A stretch of 21,000 nt of DNA, from contig JAITES010000091.1 of the NCBI GenBank assembly GCA_031281925.1, positions 1 through 21,000 of the forward strand. The letters are read 5' to 3'. The DNA is from Treponema sp. GTDB taxonomy: Bacteria; Spirochaetota; Spirochaetia; Treponematales; Breznakiellaceae. The notes below the pieces were generated by a model that worked only from the letters and a program-made list of their open reading frames with translations, searched no databases and had not been told where the DNA came from. Position 1 is the first letter of the stretch. Each line of letters opens with the position of its first letter. A program made the translations under genes and the position numbers. This document shows positions 1 through 7,790 of this stretch, in pieces.

Positions 1-747
1 TGGGTGCTTATTTCTTCTTTTAAAACCAACCGGGAGATCCTGGGTTCCGCCTTTACCCTGCCGTCAAAAATTTCCTTTGATGGGTACCGTATAGCCCTGG
101 AGCTGGCCAACATCCCCATGCGCTTCCTCACCTCCCTGATTGTGGCGGGCTCTTCAACCCTTATTTCGGTGCTCTTCTACTCCATGGCGGCCTATGTGCT
201 GGCCCGGTTTAATTTCAGGCTGAAAAATTTTGTCTACGGCCTTTTGATATGTTCCATCCTGATCCCGGCCAATTCCATGCTGCAGCCCATCTACACCATT
301 GTCAGAACCCTGGGACTCTACGACAAAAAGGGCGGCCTTATTCTGGTGTATTCGGGCTTCGGGATGGCCATGACCCTATTTCTGCTCAAGGGTTTTTTCC
401 AGACCATCCCTCGGGAACTGGACGAAGCGGCCATCATCGACGGGGCGGGGTTCTTTATGGTCTATTTCCGCATCATGCTGCCCCTGGCTAAACCCGCCTT
501 TGTAAGCGCCGCGATTCTCACCTTTATCGGCTGCTGGAACGAACTGCTCTACGCGCTGATGCTCACTTCCTCCGAAGCCAACCGCACACTGCCGCTGACC
601 ATGAAATATTTCACCAATATGTTTTCTTTTAATTATACCGCCATGTTCGCCGCCCTGGTGATGTGCATTACTCCCACGGTGCTGGTCTATGTGCTGCTCC
701 AGGAGCAGATCATGGAAAGCATGGTTTCCGGTTCCGTAAAAGGATGA
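1..747 (+). CDS. Carbohydrate ABC transporter permease, MalG type (5' partial)
   Basis: Inner-membrane permease of an ABC importer for a sugar or glycoside; it would pair with a MalF-type permease, a binding protein and an ATPase. The reading frame is open from the first base, and the visible 248 residues begin W-V-L-I-S-S-F-K-T-N, which in this family follows the first membrane helix. So the true start lies before the window, and a GTG at position 4 is not the start. Family members are usually about 270-280 residues. The ATPase-contact EAA loop is clear at residues 141-160 (DEAAIIDGAG...RIMLPLAKP). Several hydrophobic helices flank it (near residues 35-65, 75-95, 105-125, 160-180 and 210-240). 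The next gene starts 11 bases after the stop, so the two are probably co-transcribed. The substrate cannot be told from the permease. High confidence in family. Confidence 0.93.
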   Translation, partial: WVLISSFKTNREILGSAFTLPSKISFDGYRIALELANIPMRFLTSLIVAGSSTLISVLFYSMAAYVLARFNFRLKNFVYGLLICSILIPANSMLQPIYTIVRTLGLYDKKGGLILVYSGFGMAMTLFLLKGFFQTIPRELDEAAIIDGAGFFMVYFRIMLPLAKPAFVSAAILTFIGCWNELLYALMLTSSEANRTLPLTMKYFTNMFSFNYTAMFAALVMCITPTVLVYVLLQEQIMESMVSGSVKG

Positions 748-758
748 AAGGAGATTCT

Positions 759-1997
759 ATGATATCAAATCAGGACAAAGCCATACTCCGGGAATTGGGG
801 AAATCTTACCGCGAACTGGCGGAGAAGGATGTCAACAAAGAGCGGATTGCCCGTATCAGGGAGATGCACGACCTCAAACCGGGCCGTCCCCCGGTATGGA
901 TAGACGAGATACCCTGGCATGAAATGGACATAGACGGCGCCCTCACCCTGCGCTGTGAATCCAAAGAAGGGCAGGACATGGAACGGTATTTCCGCCGTAT
1001 CCTCTACCGTTGGAAGTACATTCAGGCGGACATGGTGGTGGAAGACGCCTACTATATATACAAGGCCTTTACGGATTCAGGTATCGGAATCAGGATAAAA
1101 GAAGAAACCCTGGCCACCAATGAGGCCAATAACATCGTATCCCACCATTACGAGGATCAACTGGACACGGAGGACAAGGTGGAGGCCCTGCTCATCCCCC
1201 GGATTGAGGCCCAGCCTGAAACAGACCGGAAAAACCTTGAAAGCGCCATGGATGTCCTGGAGGGCATACTTCCGGTAAAGCTCAGGGGATATATCATCTA
1301 CCATTCGCCCTGGGACGAAATTGCCATGCTCAGGGGCATAGAGAACTGCCTGATAGATATGGTTGACCGGCCCGAACTGGTTCACAAAACCATGGCAAAA
1401 TTCACCGAAATCGGCCTTGCCCGGATGGAACAGAAGGAAAAACTGGGCCTCCTGGACTACAATGTTTCCAGCCTCCACTGTACGCCGCCTTACTGCGACG
1501 ATCTCCCGGCCAGGGATTTCGACGGAACCCGTGTCCGGCTCAAGGACATCTGGTTCCGGGGTATGGCCCAGCTTTTTTCTTCGGCCTCCCCTGAAATGCT
1601 GAACGAATTTGACCTCCAATACATGAAGCCCCTGATGGAAAAATGCGCCCTGGTTTACTACGGCTGCTGCGAACCCCTGGACAAGGCCATACCCTATCTC
1701 AAAAAGATCCCCAACATGAGAAAAATCGGCGTCAGCCCCTGGGCGAACGTCCGTTCCTCGGCGGAACAGATGGGCAGCGATTACGTTTATGCCCGGAAGC
1801 CCAATCCGGCCATGGTGTCGGGTGTTTTTAACCGGCAAGCGGTGGAACAGGAAATTACCGAAACCATCGAAGCCTGCATGGAGAACAAATGCCCCTACGA
1901 ATTCGTGCTCAAGGACATCAGCACCGTAGGGGGTAAGCCTCAAAATCTCATCGACTGGACCGAGACAGTTATGGCCGTCATCGACCGCTATTATTAA
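759..1997 (+). CDS. Uroporphyrinogen decarboxylase-like (URO-D superfamily) protein
   Basis: A 412-residue protein that resembles the URO-D/MtaA/CmuA superfamily, TIM-barrel proteins that include heme-pathway decarboxylases and corrinoid-dependent methyltransferases. The frame is open further upstream, but ATG 759 follows a strong AAAGGAG SD (747-753) and is preferred. Visible features are cysteine-rich segments (SSLHCTPPYC near residues 237-246 and YYGCCEPL at 300-307). GCCEPL-type motifs suggest metal binding of the methyltransferase kind rather than true heme synthesis. It sits 11 bases behind a sugar ABC permease; paralogues next to sugar transporters are common in gut bacteria, and their substrate is mostly unknown. 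A role in demethylating or otherwise processing a transported compound is inference. The superfamily call is fairly sure, the reaction is not. Confidence 0.75.
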   Translation: MISNQDKAILRELGKSYRELAEKDVNKERIARIREMHDLKPGRPPVWIDEIPWHEMDIDGALTLRCESKEGQDMERYFRRILYRWKYIQADMVVEDAYYIYKAFTDSGIGIRIKEETLATNEANNIVSHHYEDQLDTEDKVEALLIPRIEAQPETDRKNLESAMDVLEGILPVKLRGYIIYHSPWDEIAMLRGIENCLIDMVDRPELVHKTMAKFTEIGLARMEQKEKLGLLDYNVSSLHCTPPYCDDLPARDFDGTRVRLKDIWFRGMAQLFSSASPEMLNEFDLQYMKPLMEKCALVYYGCCEPLDKAIPYLKKIPNMRKIGVSPWANVRSSAEQMGSDYVYARKPNPAMVSGVFNRQAVEQEITETIEACMENKCPYEFVLKDISTVGGKPQNLIDWTETVMAVIDRYY

Positions 1998-2009
1998 TCG
2001 AAATTTCGA
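1998..2009. repeat. 12-bp perfect palindrome after the URO-D-like stop codon
   Basis: TCGAAATTTCGA begins immediately after the TAA stop and is followed by GTTTTTG. It has no loop and is A/T-rich, so it is a weak terminator at best. The GAGTTTTTGAA that follows resembles GAGTTTTGGAACA near dapA, which may reflect a dispersed short repeat family. Function not established. Confidence 0.35.
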
Positions 2010-2089
2010 GTTTTTGAAGCCTGCATAGAGATGAACTACTTCCGTGCCGGAAGGCGTTGCTTTCATTATTAGAGCAGTAGGAGAAACCC

Positions 2090-2326
2090 ATGACCGATAT
2101 GACCGATGAAGAAGCGGAAGCTCTGGACGAATACTTCACCAGGAATCTGCCCAAGATTGATCCCAGCAACAAAGGCGGTGTTACCACTCGTTCGGGTTTT
2201 CGCATGGTGGCTCTCGACCGCGTTTCCGAGGACTACCTCTTGACGATGGCGCTTGCCACCAGGAAAAGCCCCACGGAAATTATCAGCGAACTGATCCGTA
2301 AGCAAATCGCCGATAAAAGCGCCTAA
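2090..2326 (+). CDS. Small protein with ribbon-helix-helix-like C-terminus
   Basis: A 78-residue protein I do not recognise by name. ATG 2090 is preceded by TAGGAG (2078-2083), a good SD; a second in-frame ATG at 2099 is possible. The N-terminal third is acidic (TDEEAEALDEYF). The C-terminal part, from about residue 36 (FRMVALDRVSEDYLLTMAL...SPTEIISELIRKQIA), has the short strand followed by two helices expected of a CopG/Arc-type ribbon-helix-helix fold, as found in small DNA-binding regulators and antitoxins. No toxin-like gene adjoins it on either side: the upstream neighbour is a URO-D-like gene and the downstream neighbour begins about 250 bases later. An orphan regulator or antitoxin is an inference from fold alone. 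Confidence 0.6.
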   Translation: MTDMTDEEAEALDEYFTRNLPKIDPSNKGGVTTRSGFRMVALDRVSEDYLLTMALATRKSPTEIISELIRKQIADKSA

Positions 2327-2429
2327 GGGCATGCCGGACCCCTGTCAAGGGCAGCCAACGGGGAACAATCACAGACGATTATCATGCTTCAAAGGGATCA
2401 TTCGTTCACAGGCAAGTACTTTTTCACGC
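2327..2429. other. Intergenic stretch without a recognised feature
   Basis: Between the small RHH-like gene and the promoter at 2430. It holds only weak, short self-complementary runs and no convincing terminator, RNA gene or open reading frame. Confidence 0.4.
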
Positions 2430-2458
2430 TTGAGTAAAAGTCAAAGATATGGAATAAT
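2430..2458 (+). promoter_or_regulatory. Putative sigma-70-type promoter for the DbpA-like gene
   Basis: TTGAGT (2430-2435), a 17-base spacer and AATAAT (2453-2458) match the -35 and -10 consensus well. The predicted start near 2465 would give a leader of about 108 bases before the ATG at 2573. Based on consensus only. Confidence 0.5.
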
Positions 2459-2464
2459 ATGAAA

Positions 2465-2572
2465 ATAAAGTTACCCCGGGAGGGGTAGTTTTCGGGACGA
2501 TAAGTCCGAATCAAGTGGAAAAACGGGCTTCCGGCCTTCTTTCCCGCATAATTTTTAGTACAGGATATGTCC
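2465..2572 (+). promoter_or_regulatory. Structured 5' leader of the DbpA-like RNA-binding protein gene
   Basis: The stretch holds at least two hairpins. The first is TACCCC (2472-2477) with a GGGA tetraloop of GNRA type and GGGGTA (2482-2487), followed directly by GTTTT. The second is TTCGGGAC (2491-2498) pairing with GTCCGAA (2504-2510) across GATAA, with one bulged G. Further GC-rich self-complementary sequence (CGGG...CCGG...CCCG) lies at about 2523-2547. The first hairpin could be a weak terminator or attenuator. Because the gene encodes an RNA-binding protein, autoregulation through this leader is a reasonable but untested idea. Confidence 0.4.
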
Positions 2573-3220
2573 ATGTCTCCACAAATCGACAGTGAAAAAG
2601 TAGAAAAAAACCTTGCCCGGATTCTTGAAAAGATTCGGGCGGAAGCGGATCCTCAGATTCTTTCTGTTTATCGTTCGTTATTCAAAAAGAAGGTCTCCCT
2701 TTTCAATCGTTCCTGGGCGGCGGCTTACCTTTTGATGCTCTATGATCAGGGGAATTCCGGCCGGACTGAACGTTTCCACAACCATAAATTCAGGAAAGGC
2801 CGGGACGAATCCTGGAATGAAGAGGAGCGCAAACAGTATCCCCTTTCGGAGGAAGAGTCCAAACGGCTTTTCATGAGCATTGGCCGGAACCGGCGGGTCT
2901 TTCCCCGTGAAATTCTGGGGCTTATCACCACGAAAACCGATGTCAAACGGGAAGACGTGGGAGCCATCCGTATTCTGGACAACTATTCCTTCGTGCAGGT
3001 TCGGGATACCGTGGCGGACGGCATCATCGAGGCCCTGAACGGCAAGCCCTTCCGGGGCCGGCCCCTGACGGTTAACTATGCCCGCAGCCGGCTGGATTCG
3101 GAAGACTCACAGAATGATGATGATGAGACGGAATCCTCCCTGGACACGGATGACGGCTATGATGACCGGGTTTCCGATTCAGAGCAGGAAGATGATAACA
3201 CCGATAAAGAAGGTATTTAA
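2573..3220 (+). CDS. Stand-alone DbpA-type RNA-binding domain protein
   Basis: A 215-residue protein carrying the RRM-like domain normally found at the C-terminus of DEAD-box helicases DbpA/CsdA, here without any helicase domain. The domain spans roughly residues 98-171, from KRLFMSIGRN through ILDNYSFVQV to GKPFRGRPLTVNYAR. Residues 1-95 are helical and charged. The tail after about residue 175 is very acidic (Asp/Glu/Ser), which may moderate RNA binding. ATG 2573 is chosen over ATG 2567 because AGGA at 2562-2565 lies 7 bases before 2573 and only one base before 2567. The role is probably binding of structured RNA, perhaps rRNA during ribosome assembly, by analogy with DbpA. The last 42 bases overlap the end of the convergent membrane-protein gene. 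Confidence 0.8.
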   Translation: MSPQIDSEKVEKNLARILEKIRAEADPQILSVYRSLFKKKVSLFNRSWAAAYLLMLYDQGNSGRTERFHNHKFRKGRDESWNEEERKQYPLSEEESKRLFMSIGRNRRVFPREILGLITTKTDVKREDVGAIRILDNYSFVQVRDTVADGIIEALNGKPFRGRPLTVNYARSRLDSEDSQNDDDETESSLDTDDGYDDRVSDSEQEDDNTDKEGI

Positions 3221-4321
3221 GGCTATCCCGAAAAGCAGGAGCAGCCAGGCGAGTATCTCCAGAGTATAGGCCCGCAGGGTAAAGGAATGAGCCAGTCTGT
3301 CCGGTTTGCCGGGTACGGCTCCGTAGGTGGCAAGGATGTCTTCCGGTTCCTGCGGGAAAATTTCGTCTCCGTTCAACTTACCAAACACATACCAGCCTTC
3401 CTTCAAAACCCTTCCCTCTCCCGGAATGATCCGGGGAATGGCTGCCATATCGGGAGTCAAAACCCGGTAATGCTTCATGCCGTAGCGTTCCCCTCCGGGA
3501 AGCAGGCAGGAGTCTTCGCCTGCGGCAAGGTAATGAAGGGGCAGCCTGACCAGATCCCGGTATGCCCGGTAAGTTCTGGCCTTCCACCAGAACTTCCTGT
3601 AGATAACGGTAAAAAGCAGGCCCGGCGGAATCATGGGGAAAAGGGGGAGAAAAACCGCAATAAAGGTCGTAAGGGCGGTAAGACGGAATACCGGTCTTGA
3701 GAGGAAGGAAACGGCAACATAGAGCAGGGTCAAAGCGCCCGCAACAAGGGCGTAGGGGGTGATGGGATTCCAGTATTCGTTGAGCCGCCTTCCCGCCCGG
3801 ATGGCCCGTGAGGCCAGGGAATGATCCGGGCCGTCGTAGAAGATAACCATGAGGGGACATTCTTTTGTGGAGACAAAAGTCCATCGATCATCCCGGAGTA
3901 CCAGCGCCCCGCCTACAAAAACCTTGGCTCCTTCGGCAAGGGAGGAAACCCTGTCCCAGCGGATCCGTTCCGGCGCCTCTTCCGAGGGATCGAAGATCTC
4001 AAACTGCTGTCCCTCCTGCATGGGCAGTACATAGGTCTCCGCGCCATGAAGAGCCACGGGGAGGGTGAGGCTGTCGCTGCGTATCCAGAGGGTATGGCCG
4101 TCGGTAATCGATTCAAAGCCTCCGGTAAAGCGGAATTCTCCGCCTTCCCCGCTCAAATCCCGGTAACGGCTGTAATCCAGCACCGGTTTGAGGCGCAGGC
4201 TGTCGAAACGGCGGCGGAAATTCCGCCATCTCCCGCGTAGCCAAAATGCCCCCCCGACCGGTACCAGGCCGTACCAGAAAACAGCCAGAGCAAGAATAAC
4301 TAGAAAATCGGAAAGCCTCAG
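3179..4321 (-). CDS. Unrecognised multi-spanning membrane protein, probable CUG start
   Basis: I do not recognise the family. The only ATG/GTG/TTG start in frame is GTG 4183, but it has no SD and truncates the protein. The frame stays open upstream, and CTG at 4321-4319 lies 9 bases after a perfect GGAGG (4335-4331 on this strand). From there the protein has 380 residues and begins MRLSDFLVILALAVFWYG, a convincing first membrane helix followed by an arginine-rich stretch. Further hydrophobic segments lie near residues 189-207, 212-243 and 354-380. A roughly 160-residue soluble part sits between the first and second helices. The 3' end overlaps the DbpA-like gene by 42 bases. Membrane location is well supported and the CUG start is a strong inference; the function is unknown. 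Confidence 0.72.
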   Translation of the reverse strand: MRLSDFLVILALAVFWYGLVPVGGAFWLRGRWRNFRRRFDSLRLKPVLDYSRYRDLSGEGGEFRFTGGFESITDGHTLWIRSDSLTLPVALHGAETYVLPMQEGQQFEIFDPSEEAPERIRWDRVSSLAEGAKVFVGGALVLRDDRWTFVSTKECPLMVIFYDGPDHSLASRAIRAGRRLNEYWNPITPYALVAGALTLLYVAVSFLSRPVFRLTALTTFIAVFLPLFPMIPPGLLFTVIYRKFWWKARTYRAYRDLVRLPLHYLAAGEDSCLLPGGERYGMKHYRVLTPDMAAIPRIIPGEGRVLKEGWYVFGKLNGDEIFPQEPEDILATYGAVPGKPDRLAHSFTLRAYTLEILAWLLLLFGIALNTFFIGVIIFLL

Positions 4322-4330
4322 GGTATTATT

Positions 4331-4342
4331 CCTCCATGGAGG
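4331..4342. promoter_or_regulatory. Palindrome CCTCCATGGAGG giving SD sites to two divergent genes
   Basis: The 12-base perfect palindrome contains GGAGG on both strands. On the minus strand (4335-4331) it sits 9 bases before CTG 4321. On the plus strand (4338-4342) it sits 5 bases before TTG 4348. The two predicted start codons are only 26 bases apart, so each promoter must lie within the other gene. The ATG in the middle (4336) lacks an SD and is probably not used. Confidence 0.6.
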
Positions 4343-4347
4343 GACAC

Positions 4348-5004
4348 TTGAATTCGATTCACCGAATGGTACTGGGGGAATTTGCAGTGAACTGCTGGAT
4401 CTACCCCCTGGAAAACGGAGACTGTGCCCTTATCGATCCCGGAGATGAAGGGAGGGCCATCCTCACCATGCTCCAAAGACTCCATCTCCGGCCCCGCTAT
4501 ATTCTACTCACCCATGGGCACTTTGACCATATTGCCGCCCTTCCCGCTCTGCGGAAGGCCGCTGTTCCGGAAGCTATTGCCATTCACCGGGAAGATGCGC
4601 CCTATCTGGGGCCGGATGCGTTCAGCCTTCACTGCCGGAGCTTTGCCGCGTTTGGGGGAGCCTTTTTTCCGGAAGAACGCTGGGAGGATCTGCCATCCCC
4701 CGACCGGCTTCTCGAAGAGGGAGACAGCATCGGGCCCTTCAGGATCCTTCATCTGCCGGGGCATACTCCGGGAAGCATCGCATTTTTTGATGAGCATGAA
4801 GGCATACTTTTCAGCGGGGATACCCTCTTCAATAACGGCGTCGGACGCACAGATCTTTGCGGGGGAAACGAAAAAGCCCTTGCCGCAAGCCTTGAAAGGC
4901 TTCTTTCAATGGACAAAAACATTGCGGTCTACCCCGGCCATGGCTCAAACACCAGTATTGGACGTGAGTTCGGCAGAAGGCAGGCCGGGAACTATGCCAT
5001 GTGA
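4348..5004 (+). CDS. MBL-fold metallohydrolase, glyoxalase II/YcbL-like
   Basis: A cytoplasmic metal-dependent hydrolase of the metallo-beta-lactamase fold, closest in motif layout to the short glyoxalase II-like (YcbL) group that acts on thioesters. TTG 4348 is preferred over ATG 4336: it follows GGAGG at 4338-4342 and gives 218 residues whose start (MNSIHRMVLGEFAVNC) lines up with the usual family N-terminus. Metal ligands are all visible: HGHFDH at residues 56-61, His139 in LPGHTPGS, Asp158 in GDTLF and His198 in PGHG. The substrate is not determined by sequence; hydroxyacyl-glutathione or another thioester is typical. Its last 13 bases overlap the end of the convergent phosphate transporter gene. 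Confidence 0.87.
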   Translation: MNSIHRMVLGEFAVNCWIYPLENGDCALIDPGDEGRAILTMLQRLHLRPRYILLTHGHFDHIAALPALRKAAVPEAIAIHREDAPYLGPDAFSLHCRSFAAFGGAFFPEERWEDLPSPDRLLEEGDSIGPFRILHLPGHTPGSIAFFDEHEGILFSGDTLFNNGVGRTDLCGGNEKALAASLERLLSMDKNIAVYPGHGSNTSIGREFGRRQAGNYAM

Positions 5005-6686
5005 GAGAGGGCATGGGAAATGGCGTAACAGTAGTCGCCCAGATTCTCAAGGCGGCGTACCAGATCGATGAACAGTAACTCTGTCTTTACATCCGCGCCT
5101 GCTTCAATGCGTTTGCGGCCCCGCTTGCGCAGCTTGTTCCGGAGCTTGTCGATACGGTCTTCAAAGTCTTCGGCCTGGGCCGCCTCGTCCGAGTGCAGGC
5201 GGCTCCCCAGGTGGCTGCGGACAAAGCTTAAAAATTCTTCGACAAGGGCAATATAGGGAGAAAGCAGTACCATCTCCTTTTCCTTGAAGATAAGATCCTT
5301 CTTTACGCTCCGTTCCAGGATACAGGCAATGCTGTAACAGTCATCGGTAATATACTCAAGGTCTGCGACGATGCGCAAAAGCTGGCTCACGTTTTGTTCC
5401 GACCCGGGGCCAAGCTGGTGGCGGGTACATTCGATAAGGAAGGCGGTAAGCTGTTCCCTCATTTCATCGACATAGGCTTCCTGCTTTGAAAGCTGCTCCA
5501 TAAGTTTTTCTATCCAGACCTCCCGGTCTTCAACATCCTTTGCCTCATAGAATGCCTTGCTCACCCTGTCGTACATGGAATAGGCGACGGCGGCCATGTC
5601 CCGCATTTCCTTTCCCGCCTGGATCACGGCCAGTTCCGGCGCATCCTGAATAGCTCCTCCTCCCCGGTATACCAGCCTGTAATGATCATCTTTCTTTTCG
5701 GAATCCGTGTCTTTTATAAGAAAGCTTACGAGAGATGCAAAGGGCTTTACAAAGGGGAAGAAAATAATGGCATTTACCACATTAAAAACCGTATGCAGCA
5801 TTGCAAGATGGGTTGTGATCATCGGATCGCGGACGAGGCCCGCGACAATGGTACCGGGTGTTACCAGTTCTACCAGAGCCAGCAGAGGCCTGATGAGAGG
5901 TATCGCCCAGCAGACGCCTATCACATTGAAAAGCACATGAACCAGGGCGGCCCGTTTGGCGGCAGTCCTGGCGCCGATGCCTGCCAGGGCGGCGTCAATT
6001 GTAGTACCTATGTTGGCGCCCAGAACCATGGCGGCGGCCATTTCATAGCCGACAACGCCGTTATAGGCCATGGTGAGCATTATTGCCGTGGATGCCGAAG
6101 AAGAGTGGGTTATCAGAGTCATCACAAGCCCCACTCCGGCGCCTATGAGTATCGAGACGAATCCCAGATCGGAAACCCTGGCAATAAAGCCAATCTCGTT
6201 TCCGCTCAGGGAGGGCATGGCCTTGGTAAGAAAGTCGAGGCCCAGAAAGAGGAAGCCGAAGCCCATGATCGCCTCTCCGACGGTCTTGTACTTCCATTTG
6301 ATGATCCGCATTACAAAGCCCAGGCCGATGGCGGGCAGGGCCAGGGCGGAAATTTTCAGGGAAAAGCCGACAAGGGACACTATCCACGCGGTAACGGTTG
6401 TACCGATGTTGGCGCCCATGATCACCCCGATGGACTGGGTAAGAGTGAGGAGCCCGGCATTGACAAAAGACACGACCATGACCGTGGTGGCGGAAGAAGA
6501 CTGGATGATGGCGGTTACCACAAAACCCGTCATCACGCCGATAAAGCGGTTTCCGGTCATAAAATTGAGAACTTTCTGCATGCGGTTGCCCGCCGCCTGC
6601 TGGATTCCTTCGCTCATTACCTGCATTCCGTACAGGAAGAGGCAGAGTCCTCCGACAACGCTAATAAGCATACCGACAATAGCCAT
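4992..6686 (-). CDS. Na/Pi cotransporter family protein with PhoU-like tail
   Basis: A 564-residue inner-membrane protein of the NptA/PNaS family, predicted to import phosphate with sodium, though some members may export or sense it. The two inverted family repeats are evident: QSSSATT (62-68) and HSSSAST (194-200), each with a GANIGTT motif (91-97 and 223-229). About eight hydrophobic segments fill residues 1-320. The rest (about 340-560) is soluble, helical and charged, with PhoU-like features (DLEYITDDCYSIA, RRLENLGDYCYAISHAL). ATG 6686 has a strong AAGGAG just upstream on the minus strand. Diverges from trpS across 100 bases. Confidence 0.9.
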   Translation of the reverse strand: MAIVGMLISVVGGLCLFLYGMQVMSEGIQQAAGNRMQKVLNFMTGNRFIGVMTGFVVTAIIQSSSATTVMVVSFVNAGLLTLTQSIGVIMGANIGTTVTAWIVSLVGFSLKISALALPAIGLGFVMRIIKWKYKTVGEAIMGFGFLFLGLDFLTKAMPSLSGNEIGFIARVSDLGFVSILIGAGVGLVMTLITHSSSASTAIMLTMAYNGVVGYEMAAAMVLGANIGTTIDAALAGIGARTAAKRAALVHVLFNVIGVCWAIPLIRPLLALVELVTPGTIVAGLVRDPMITTHLAMLHTVFNVVNAIIFFPFVKPFASLVSFLIKDTDSEKKDDHYRLVYRGGGAIQDAPELAVIQAGKEMRDMAAVAYSMYDRVSKAFYEAKDVEDREVWIEKLMEQLSKQEAYVDEMREQLTAFLIECTRHQLGPGSEQNVSQLLRIVADLEYITDDCYSIACILERSVKKDLIFKEKEMVLLSPYIALVEEFLSFVRSHLGSRLHSDEAAQAEDFEDRIDKLRNKLRKRGRKRIEAGADVKTELLFIDLVRRLENLGDYCYAISHALSHMA

Positions 6687-6750
6687 GGCGTCTCCTTCTA
6701 CGGCACAACATTTTGAAATTCTTCTTTCATTTTAGTAGATTTGAAGGGAA

Positions 6751-6779
6751 TTTACAACTTATACCGATTATGCTACAGT
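6751..6779 (+). promoter_or_regulatory. Putative promoter of trpS, predicting a leaderless mRNA
   Basis: TTTACA (6751-6756), a 17-base spacer and extended -10 TGCTACAGT (6771-6779). The -10 ends 7 bases before ATG 6787, so transcription would begin at or next to the start codon. No SD is present in front of ATG 6787, which agrees with a leaderless transcript. The same TGCTAnnnT arrangement precedes lysC and the exoribonuclease gene. Confidence 0.55.
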
Positions 6780-6786
6780 GCTTAGC

Positions 6787-7785
6787 ATGAAAAAGATAAG
6801 CCTTACCGGCATCAAGCCTACCGGCGAACTCCACATCGGCAACTACTTTGGGGCGATCAAGCCCGCCCTGGAACTTGCCTCAAGCTACGACGCCCGCTAT
6901 TTTATAGCCGATTACCATGCGCTTAATACCATCAAAGACCCCACAGAACTTTCCTCCCTTATCCGGGGAGTGGCAGCGGGCTGGCTTGCCGCAGGGCTTG
7001 ATCCGGAAAAGGTGATCTTTTACCGCCAGTCTTCGATCCCGGAAACTTTTGAACTTAGCACCCAGCTTGCCGCCTTTACCCCAAAGGGGCTTATGAACCG
7101 TGCCCACGCGTACAAGGCGGCGGTCCAGGAAAACAGTGAAAAGGGAAACGATCCCGACGCCGGCGTCAACATGGGACTTTACACATATCCGGTGCTCATG
7201 GCCGCAGACATCATCCTTTTTGATTCCGATGTAGTGCCCGTGGGAAGCGATCAGGTGCAGCATATTGAGATGGCCCAGGACATTGCCCAGGCGGTTAACT
7301 ACAACTACAAACAGGAAGTGTTTAAGATTCCCCAGGCGATGATTCAGCAGAATGTGGCTGTGGTACCGGGGCTTGACGGACGCAAGATGAGCAAGAGTTA
7401 CGGAAACACCATTCCCCTTTTCTCGCCGGAAAAACAGCTCCGTAAACTGATCATGCGGATCGTTACCAATTCCCAGCCGCTTGAGGAGCCCAAAGAACCC
7501 GAACAAAGCCAGATATACCTTCTCTACAAACTTTTTGCCACGGTGGAAGAACAGGCCTCCCTTGCCGCCCGTTACCGGGCAGGAGGCATGGGTTGGGGGG
7601 AAGCCAAGGAGGAACTCTTCAGGGCCGCCAACCGGGAACTTTCACCCCTGCGGGAACGCTACGAGGCGATCATGGCCGACCCGGCAGGGCTTGACAGAAT
7701 TCTTGCGGAAGGCGCCGCAAAGGCCCGGCCCATAGCCGCCGCTACGGTGAAGCGTTTCAGAAAAGCTTCGGGGATAGATCTGTAA
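6787..7785 (+). CDS. trpS: Tryptophanyl-tRNA synthetase
   Basis: Class I aminoacyl-tRNA synthetase that charges tRNA-Trp in the cytoplasm. The 332-residue length is normal for bacterial TrpRS. Class I signatures are intact: HIGN at residues 16-19 in KPTGELHIGNYFGA, and KMSKS at 200-204 in DGRKMSKSYGN. ATG 6787 is chosen over the in-frame GTG at 6778 because it gives the standard N-terminus (MKKISLTGIKPTG). No SD precedes it; a promoter ending 7 bases upstream suggests a leaderless mRNA. The GNAT gene begins 5 bases after the stop. Confidence 0.97.
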   Translation: MKKISLTGIKPTGELHIGNYFGAIKPALELASSYDARYFIADYHALNTIKDPTELSSLIRGVAAGWLAAGLDPEKVIFYRQSSIPETFELSTQLAAFTPKGLMNRAHAYKAAVQENSEKGNDPDAGVNMGLYTYPVLMAADIILFDSDVVPVGSDQVQHIEMAQDIAQAVNYNYKQEVFKIPQAMIQQNVAVVPGLDGRKMSKSYGNTIPLFSPEKQLRKLIMRIVTNSQPLEEPKEPEQSQIYLLYKLFATVEEQASLAARYRAGGMGWGEAKEELFRAANRELSPLRERYEAIMADPAGLDRILAEGAAKARPIAAATVKRFRKASGIDL

Positions 7786-7790
7786 TCATA

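Noticed and set aside
1077..2066. Long minus-strand frame opposite the URO-D-like gene
   Set aside because: It is a shadow of the real plus-strand gene: no family resemblance, no SD, and a residue pattern typical of antisense translation.
2090..2326. Toxin-antitoxin module
   Set aside because: The small protein looks ribbon-helix-helix-like, but no toxin-sized gene adjoins it, so a module cannot be claimed.
4181..4183. GTG as start of the membrane protein
   Set aside because: No SD, and it would remove the first membrane helix that is encoded in frame upstream and preceded by a perfect GGAGG.
5682..6716. Long plus-strand frame opposite the phosphate transporter gene
   Set aside because: Rich in His/Gly/Asp in the way antisense frames of membrane proteins are; the opposite strand has clear Na/Pi motifs and a strong SD.
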